Shown here one piece after another: positions 27,523 to 32,505 of a DNA stretch of 32,505 nt. The notes beneath the pieces are model-generated. The model ran no database searches, was not told the DNA's origin, and saw nothing but the letters and a program-made list of their open reading frames with translations. A program made the translations under genes and the position numbers. The stretch comes from an uncultured Caulobacter sp. (lineage in GTDB: Bacteria; Pseudomonadota; Alphaproteobacteria; Caulobacterales; Caulobacteraceae). The stretch covers positions 1-32,505 of the forward strand of contig CAKZJK010000097.1 in NCBI GenBank assembly GCA_936942565.1, read 5' to 3'. Each line of letters starts with the position of its first letter. Position 1 is the first letter of the stretch.

Positions 27523-28454
27523 GCAACCGTGTCCTGGCCCATACGGGCGCCAAGTATCCGATCATCCAGGCCCCGATGGGCTGGATCGCCCGCTATCCGC
27601 TGGCGAGCGCCGTCTCGCGCGCCGGCGGCCTCGGGATCATCGAGACCTCGTCCGGCGAGACCGAGAACTGCAAGGCCGAGATCACCAAGATGGCGGCCAG
27701 CGGCCTGCCATTCGGGGTGAACCTGCCGATCCTCTTCCTGCGCGATGACGCCATGCTGCGCTTCGTCTGCGAGAGCGGGGTCAAGTTCGTCACGACCTCG
27801 GCCGGCAGCCCGGCCAAGTTCATCGGTCCGCTGAAGGACGCCGGCATCGTCGTCTATCACGCGGTCCCGACGGTCGACGCGGCGGTCAAGTGCGTCGAGG
27901 CCGGCGTCGACGGGCTCGTCGTGGAGGGGGCCGAAGGCGGTGGCTTCAAGAACCCGGAAGAAGTCTCGACCCTGGTGCTGCTACAGGCGATCCGCGCCAA
28001 GGTCGGCGTGCCTCTGGTCGCGGCCGGCGGCATCTGCGACGGACGCGGCATGGCGGCCGCCTTCGCCCTGGGCGCCGAGGCGGTCCAGATGGGCACCCGC
28101 TTCGTCAGCTCTGCCGAGAGCCCGGTGCACGCCAACTACAAGGCGGCGATCACGGGCGCGAAGGAGACCGGGACCTGGGTGCTGAACAAGAGGGCCAGCC
28201 CCTGCATCCGCGCCATCAAGACCGAACTGACCAAGGAGATCCACGACGCCGGCGTGATGCCGCCGGACGTGTTGAGGAACATCCTCGATGTCTACTTCGG
28301 CGGCGACATGGAGGCCGCGCCAGCGCTGGCCGGCCAGACCGTCGGCCTCATCGATGAGGTCAAGCCCGTCCAAGAGATCATCGACGAGACCGTCGCCCAA
28401 TTCCATGACATTTGCGGGCGCCTCGGCGCCCTGGCCGCGACGCGCGGCTTCTAG
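27519..28454 (+). CDS. NMO/2-nitropropane-dioxygenase-like FMN oxidoreductase
   Basis: A 311-aa TIM-barrel flavoprotein of the nitronate monooxygenase family. YPIIQAPMGWIA is the N-terminal FMN strand, and AAGGICDGRGMAAAFALGAEAVQMGTRF is the phosphate-binding segment. The motif that usually reads EAGGH, with the catalytic histidine, here reads EGAEGGGFKNPEE, placing Phe143 where His is expected. Conversion of alkyl nitronates is therefore doubtful and another flavin reaction more likely. It is coupled to the MDR gene (ATGA) and followed 13 bp later by an SDR. Family confident, substrate unknown. Confidence 0.88.
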   Translation: MSNRVLAHTGAKYPIIQAPMGWIARYPLASAVSRAGGLGIIETSSGETENCKAEITKMAASGLPFGVNLPILFLRDDAMLRFVCESGVKFVTTSAGSPAKFIGPLKDAGIVVYHAVPTVDAAVKCVEAGVDGLVVEGAEGGGFKNPEEVSTLVLLQAIRAKVGVPLVAAGGICDGRGMAAAFALGAEAVQMGTRFVSSAESPVHANYKAAITGAKETGTWVLNKRASPCIRAIKTELTKEIHDAGVMPPDVLRNILDVYFGGDMEAAPALAGQTVGLIDEVKPVQEIIDETVAQFHDICGRLGALAATRGF

Positions 28455-28467
28455 AGGACATCCGACC

Positions 28468-29220
28468 ATGCAGAATCTCTTTTCGCTCGAAGGCCGCGTG
28501 GCCCTGGTGACCGGCGGCTCGCGGGGCATCGGCGCGATGATCGTCAAGGGTTTCCTGACCTACGGCGCCAAGCGCGTCTACATCACCGCCCGCAAGGCGG
28601 CCGCCGAAGCGCTGAGCGAGTTTGGCGAGTGCGTTTCGCTGCCGGGCGACATCTCGACCATGGAGGGCGTCCAAGGGCTCGCGGATCGCATCAAGGAACG
28701 CGAGGACAAGCTGGACATCCTGGTCAATAACGCCGGCGCGGCGTGGGGCGCGGCCTTTGACGAGTTCCCGGAAGCGGGCTGGGACAAGACCGTCGACCTC
28801 AACATGAAGACGCCGTTCTTCCTGACCCAGGCCCTGATCGCTCCGCTGCGGGCGGCGGCGAAGGACCATGTCGCCAAGGTGATCAACATCGCCTCGATCG
28901 ACGGACAGTCGGTGACCAAGGACGAGACCTATCCGTACGGCGCCTCCAAGGCCGGCCTGCTGCACATGACCAAGCGGATGGCCCTGCGCCTGGCGCCCGA
29001 GAACATCGCCGTCAGTTGCATCGCGCCCGGCGCTTTCGCGTCCGACATGAACAAGGTCGCCCGCGATCACGCGGACGTCGTGTCAAAGGCTATCCCGGCC
29101 GGCCGCATCGGAACCGAGGAAGACATGGCCGGCGCGGCCATCTACCTGGCCTCGCGGGCGGGGGATTATGTGATGGGTGGCGCCGTCACCGTCGACGGCG
29201 GGGTCAGCTTCGCGCGCTAG
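28468..29220 (+). CDS. short-chain dehydrogenase/reductase (classical SDR)
   Basis: A 250-aa classical SDR. TGGSRGIG binds the cofactor, NNAG is the fold motif, Ser of NIASIDGQS and YPYGASK give the Ser-Tyr-Lys catalytic set, and the C-terminus GGAVTVDGGVSFAR is typical. An Arg after the glycine motif (TARK) suggests NADP(H). ATG 28468 is chosen; the track's 28288 start lies inside the upstream flavoprotein gene. It is probably last in the hydrolase-MDR-flavoprotein-SDR operon. Its TAG shares a CTAG with the convergent bpt stop. The substrate is not assignable. Confidence 0.92.
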   Translation: MQNLFSLEGRVALVTGGSRGIGAMIVKGFLTYGAKRVYITARKAAAEALSEFGECVSLPGDISTMEGVQGLADRIKEREDKLDILVNNAGAAWGAAFDEFPEAGWDKTVDLNMKTPFFLTQALIAPLRAAAKDHVAKVINIASIDGQSVTKDETYPYGASKAGLLHMTKRMALRLAPENIAVSCIAPGAFASDMNKVARDHADVVSKAIPAGRIGTEEDMAGAAIYLASRAGDYVMGGAVTVDGGVSFAR

Positions 29221-30056
29221 CCGAGCTCTTCGATGTCCGCCGGCTCGGCGTCGCTCATCGGCAGGTCGCAGGCGTCCTTGGCGTTGCCGCGAAGGGCAGG
29301 GGGGCGGGCGCCGCGCTCGCGGGCCGACATCAAGGACCAGCCGCCTGGCTTGAGGATTTCGAGCGGCGAGAAACGCGCCTTGTAGGCCATCTTCTCGCTG
29401 CCCGGCACCCAGTAGCCCAGGTAGACATAGGGCATGCCGCCCTGCTGGGCTTGCACGATGTGGTCCAGAATGATGAATGAGCCCAGGCTGCGGCGCGTCT
29501 CCTCGGGCTCGTAGAAGCTGTAGACCAGCGACAGACCATCGGCGAGCACGTCGACGAGAACGCAGGCGACAAGGTCGCCAGGCCCGCGATCCAACGACTT
29601 GCGCCGATACTCGATCAGGTGAGTGCGGACCGCGGTGTCCTCGACCATGGCCACGTAGTCGGGCCAGGTCATCTCGGCCATGCCGCCCTCGGCGTGGCGC
29701 GCCAACAGATAGCGACGCAGCAGTTCGAACTGCTCCAGCGTCGCTTCGGCCTCGACCAGATGGCGCTCGAGATCGTCGTTGCGATTCAGGACTTTCCGTT
29801 CCGACCGCGACAGCACGTATTCCCCAGCCGGGGCGCGGGCCGACTGGCAGGCGCGGCAGGTCTCGCAGGCGGGGCGGTAGGCGATGTTCTGCGAGCGGCG
29901 GAAACCAACCTGGGTCAGGCTGTCATTGACGGTGGGACCATCGGACAGCGGCAGATGCGCGAACACCTTCCGCTCCTCGCGACCCGGCAGGTAAGGGCAG
30001 GGCGTGGGCGCGGTCAGGAAGAACCGAAGCTGTCGCGTCGGAAAGTGCTGCGTCAC
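29217..30056 (-). CDS. bpt: aspartate/glutamate leucyltransferase Bpt
   Basis: Bacterial homologue of eukaryotic arginyltransferase Ate1 that adds leucine from Leu-tRNA to proteins starting with Asp or Glu, marking them for ClpS/ClpAP degradation (N-degron pathway). The N-terminal part has PCPYLPGREERKVF and the Cys-rich YRPACETCRACQSAR. The C-terminal GNAT-like part includes LSLVYSFYEPEE and YLGYWVPGSEKMAYKARFSP. At 279 aa the length is slightly above usual. The start is GTG at 30056 with GAGGGGA upstream. The C-terminal end past the GNAT core is polar and probably disordered. motB lies upstream on the same strand, 99 bp away. Confidence 0.94.
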   Translation of the reverse strand: MTQHFPTRQLRFFLTAPTPCPYLPGREERKVFAHLPLSDGPTVNDSLTQVGFRRSQNIAYRPACETCRACQSARAPAGEYVLSRSERKVLNRNDDLERHLVEAEATLEQFELLRRYLLARHAEGGMAEMTWPDYVAMVEDTAVRTHLIEYRRKSLDRGPGDLVACVLVDVLADGLSLVYSFYEPEETRRSLGSFIILDHIVQAQQGGMPYVYLGYWVPGSEKMAYKARFSPLEILKPGGWSLMSARERGARPPALRGNAKDACDLPMSDAEPADIEELG

Positions 30057-30155
30057 GGAAGCCCGGTCCCCTCTAGCCTGATAGCGCCCTCTTTGGGATT
30101 AGGGGGTATCGCGTCTGGTTGCGCAAGCGTCACGGCGCCCGTGCGCGGCGAACGG

Positions 30156-31055
30156 TCACAGACCGTCTGGCAGCACCGGCTTTTCGCGCAGCAAGACGAT
30201 CGAAATGCGCCGATTGCCAGCGAGTGTCGGGTCGTCGGCGTACAGGGGCTCGGAATTGGCCTTGCCCGACACCTGGTAGATGCGGTCGTCGTCAACGCCG
30301 GCCGCTCGCAGGATCTGGCGGGAGGCGTCGGCGCGCGAGGCCGACAGCGACCAATCGCCGTCCTGCTTTTTGCCATAGGCGCTGGCGCTGGTGTGGCCCG
30401 AGATCGTCACGCGATTGGGCAGCTGGGTGATCACCTTGGCGACGGCGCGCAGCAGGATGCGGGCGCGATCATTGGGGACCTTGGAGTTTTCCTGGAACAT
30501 CGAGCGGCCTTCCTGGTCGACCAGCTGGATGCGCAACCCTTCGGGGGTCTGGTCGATCAGGATTTGCTTCGACAGTTCGGCGAGCTCGGGCATGTCCTGC
30601 AGCGACTGACGCAGCGATTGGGCGGCCGAGGCGAAGCTGTCCTGTTCTTTCTTGGCCAGGGCGTCGCGCAGAGCCTGTTCGCTGGCCGAGGCCAGGTTGG
30701 CGGTGTCGGTCGACTGACCGTCTTTCTCGACGCTGTCCGGAACCTCGGGGGCCATCTGCTGGATGGCCGACATCTTGCCGTCCGACTTGGCGCCGTCGTC
30801 GCCCAGCGAGGTCCCGCCCAGAATGCCGCCGGAGCCGCTGGTGGTGGACGAGATCGAGGCGGGCGCGAAGTAGTCGGCGATACCCTGCTTCTGCTCGGGG
30901 CTGGTCGTGTTGAGCAGCCACATCAGCAGGAAGAAGGCCATCATCGCGGTCACGAAGTCGGCATAGGCCACCTTCCAGGCGCCGCCGTGGTGGCCATGGC
31001 CCGAGACCTTCTTCACCTTCTTGATGAGGATCGGTTGCTCGCTGCTGACCGCCAT
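30156..31055 (-). CDS. motB: flagellar motor stator protein MotB
   Basis: A 299-aa stator subunit that, with MotA, conducts protons and anchors the flagellar motor to peptidoglycan. A short cytoplasmic tail (KKVKKVSGHGHHGG) leads to one membrane helix with the proton-carrying Asp33 in YADFVTAMMAFFLLMWLL. A long Ser/Gln-rich periplasmic linker follows. The OmpA-like peptidoglycan-binding domain has TISGHTSAS and NRRISIVLL. motA is not beside it, as is known for Caulobacter. The ATG lacks a good ribosome site, and a TTAA-N6-TTAA element sits 6-19 bases upstream. Confidence 0.96.
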   Translation of the reverse strand: MAVSSEQPILIKKVKKVSGHGHHGGAWKVAYADFVTAMMAFFLLMWLLNTTSPEQKQGIADYFAPASISSTTSGSGGILGGTSLGDDGAKSDGKMSAIQQMAPEVPDSVEKDGQSTDTANLASASEQALRDALAKKEQDSFASAAQSLRQSLQDMPELAELSKQILIDQTPEGLRIQLVDQEGRSMFQENSKVPNDRARILLRAVAKVITQLPNRVTISGHTSASAYGKKQDGDWSLSASRADASRQILRAAGVDDDRIYQVSGKANSEPLYADDPTLAGNRRISIVLLREKPVLPDGL

Positions 31056-31060
31056 CGTGC

Positions 31061-31074
31061 TTAAGCCTGTTTAA
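31061..31074. promoter_or_regulatory. TTAA-N6-TTAA element before motB
   Basis: TTAAGCCTGTTTAA resembles the CtrA cell-cycle regulator box (TTAA-N7-TTAA) but the spacer is six, not seven. It sits just upstream of the motB start on the minus strand. CtrA is known to control flagellar genes in Caulobacter, which is the only reason to list it. The match is imperfect and the site is very close to the start codon. Confidence 0.25.
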
Positions 31075-31169
31075 CCGAGTGACCCGCAACCTGCCGAAAG
31101 GTCGTTAAGATGGGGTTGCCGTGGCGGGTCTTGGCCGCGTAATCCCAGGCTTCATTCTAGGAGTTCGCG

Positions 31170-32024
31170 ATGAAGACGGCGTTTATCGGCCTGGGGGTCA
31201 TGGGGTTTCCGATGGCGGGTCACTTGAAGGCCGCCGGCCACGACGTCGCCGTCTACAACCGAAGCCCTGAAAAAGCGCGACGCTGGTCCGAGAAGCACGG
31301 CGGTCCCGCGTTTCCGACGATCGCCGAGGCGGTGGCTGGCGCCGAGGTCGTGCTGCTCTGCGTCGGCAATGACGACGACGTCCGCGACGTCGTGGCGCAG
31401 GTCCTGCCGGCGATGGCCGAGGGCGGCGTCATCGTCGACCACACCACCACCTCGGCCAAGGTCGCGCGCGAGATGGCCGCCCTGGCGGCCGCGTGCGGGC
31501 GCGCCTTTGTCGACGCGCCGGTGTCCGGCGGCCAGGCGGGAGCCGAGAACGGCCAACTGACCATCATGGCCGGCGGCGACGAAGCGTCCTACGACCGCGT
31601 CCTGCCGGTCATCGAGGTCTACGCCAAGGCCGTCCGGCGCATGGGCGATGTCGGCGCGGGCCAGCTGACCAAGATGTGCAACCAGATCGCCATCGCCGGC
31701 GTCGTCCAGGGCGTGGCCGAAGCGCTGCACTTCGCCAAGCGCGCCGGCCTGCCGACCGACGACGTCCTGGCGGCGATCTCCAAGGGTTCGGCGCAGTCGT
31801 GGCAGATGGAAAACCGCTGGCCGACCATGGCGCGCGGCGAGTTCGAGTTTGGCTTCGCCGTCGACTGGATGCGCAAGGACCTGGGCATCGCGCTGGACGA
31901 GGCGCGCTCCAACGGCGCCACGCTGCCGGGCACGGCCCTGATCGACCAGTTCTACGCCGAGGTCCAGGCGATGGGCGGTAACCGCTGGGACACCTCGAGT
32001 CTGGTGGCTCGGCTGGAAAAGTAG
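31170..32024 (+). CDS. 3-hydroxyisobutyrate dehydrogenase-family NAD(P) oxidoreductase
   Basis: A 284-aa beta-hydroxyacid dehydrogenase. The N-terminal Rossmann motif is GLGVMGFPMAGHL, the substrate loop is DAPVSGGQAGAENGQLTIMAGG, and catalytic Lys168 is in GAGQLTKMCNQI. The family includes 3-hydroxyisobutyrate dehydrogenase and tartronate semialdehyde reductase; I cannot choose between them. NRSPEKA after the second strand suggests NADP preference. AGGAG lies about seven bases before the ATG. The gene is divergent from motB and converges with another family member four bases past its stop. Confidence 0.92.
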   Translation: MKTAFIGLGVMGFPMAGHLKAAGHDVAVYNRSPEKARRWSEKHGGPAFPTIAEAVAGAEVVLLCVGNDDDVRDVVAQVLPAMAEGGVIVDHTTTSAKVAREMAALAAACGRAFVDAPVSGGQAGAENGQLTIMAGGDEASYDRVLPVIEVYAKAVRRMGDVGAGQLTKMCNQIAIAGVVQGVAEALHFAKRAGLPTDDVLAAISKGSAQSWQMENRWPTMARGEFEFGFAVDWMRKDLGIALDEARSNGATLPGTALIDQFYAEVQAMGGNRWDTSSLVARLEK

Positions 32025-32028
32025 GCGG

Positions 32029-32505
32029 CTAGCTCAGCAGGGCGTCGGCCAGTTCGCCGGCGTCCCAGCCGCTACGAGGCGCGACGAGGATCGGCGCGTG
32101 ACGCTCGAAGGCGCGCAGCATCTCGACCGTCTGGTCGAGGTCCGGCGCGTCGAGGCTTTCGCTGACCACGATGGCCGCCACGGTCAGGCCCCGCGCGCGG
32201 GCGACCTCGAGCGCGATCGACAGGTCCTTCACCATCAGATCGAGTCCGAAGCCGCTGTCGAACTGGCGCGACAGCACGAACTGCTTGAACTTCTTCTGCG
32301 TCGAGTTGTTCATGCCGGTCGAGGCGTTGAGCACGTCGGTCATCAGCCCGGGATCGATTCCGAACTGCTGGCCGATCAGCAGGGCTTCGATGCCGATCAG
32401 GAAACCGCCCGCCGAGACGAGGTTGTTGAGCGCCTTCATCGCCTGGCCGGAGCCGAGGCCGCCGATGCGGTGAATCGTGGTGCCCATCGCGCGCAGCACC
32501 GGCTC
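32029..32505 (-). CDS. beta-hydroxyacid dehydrogenase-family protein, C-terminal part (cut by window edge)
   Basis: The reading frame is open to the right edge (the first visible codons read EPVLRAMG), so the N-terminal Rossmann domain lies outside the window. The 158 visible residues form the helical C-terminal domain: GGLGSGQAMKALNN holds the catalytic Lys, and GFGLDLMVKDLSIALE is the cofactor/dimer segment. It belongs to the same broad family as the convergent gene at 31170-32024, but the sequences differ enough that this is not a recent duplicate. The C-terminus runs on past the usual end with FERHAPILVAPRSG. Function within the family is unresolved. Confidence 0.88.
   Translation of the reverse strand, partial: EPVLRAMGTTIHRIGGLGSGQAMKALNNLVSAGGFLIGIEALLIGQQFGIDPGLMTDVLNASTGMNNSTQKKFKQFVLSRQFDSGFGLDLMVKDLSIALEVARARGLTVAAIVVSESLDAPDLDQTVEMLRAFERHAPILVAPRSGWDAGELADALLS

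Noticed and set aside
29619-31064. 481-codon plus-strand ORF opposite bpt and motB
   Set aside because: Antisense to two well-supported genes; no domain seen.

Overview
The window is about 32.5 kb of GC-rich, densely coding bacterial chromosome. Protein content and gene order point to an alphaproteobacterium of the Caulobacter type. The signs are rpoZ next to a single long RelA/SpoT gene, the pyrE-pdxJ-acpS-lepB-rnc-era-recO order, a motB without motA beside it, a bacterial leucyl-transferase (bpt), and a pyrE promoter matching the Caulobacter housekeeping -10 (GCTANAWC). I see no rRNA, tRNA, CRISPR array, insertion sequence, phage gene or broken gene. I read 32 protein genes. The last is cut by the right edge. 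No gap between genes exceeds about 235 bases.

Layout. (1) 192-4736: glpK, then three overlapping genes for a Tat-type SMP-30 lactonase, a relative of periplasmic glucose-fructose oxidoreductase, and a secreted BD-FAE/acetylxylan-esterase-like hydrolase. This looks like a cell-envelope sugar-oxidation module. (2) 4733-8676: a family 5 uracil-DNA glycosylase and a NYN-domain protein on the minus strand, then folK and a secreted M13 metallopeptidase on the plus strand. (3) 8811-19543: a housekeeping run of rpoZ, spoT, a Nudix hydrolase (minus), pyrE, pdxJ, acpS, lepB, rnc, an Nramp-like transporter (minus), era, an arylamine N-acetyltransferase and recO. (4) 19596-29220: phoD, parC, two tandem secreted beta-lactamase-fold hydrolases, then three oxidoreductases (MDR, NMO-like flavoprotein, SDR) in a tight operon. 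(5) 29217-32505: bpt and motB on the minus strand, then two convergent 3-hydroxyisobutyrate-dehydrogenase-family genes, the second partial.

Packing is extreme. Many same-strand neighbours share ATGA or GTGA stop-start junctions. All five convergent gene pairs end within 4 bp of each other, and three of them share one CTAG that supplies both stop codons. Non-coding DNA therefore sits mostly upstream of transcription units and holds a few clear inverted repeats.

The best leads are: a probable non-AUG (CTG) start for spoT, placed behind a perfect AGGAGG and overlapping the rpoZ stop; a likely leaderless pyrE promoter whose -35 is bracketed by an inverted repeat; the lactonase/GFOR-like/esterase module; an NMO-family protein with Phe in place of the usual catalytic His; and tandem hairpins between phoD and parC. 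I see no defence island or other clearly undescribed machine. This is mainly core chromosome with two accessory-looking metabolic cassettes.
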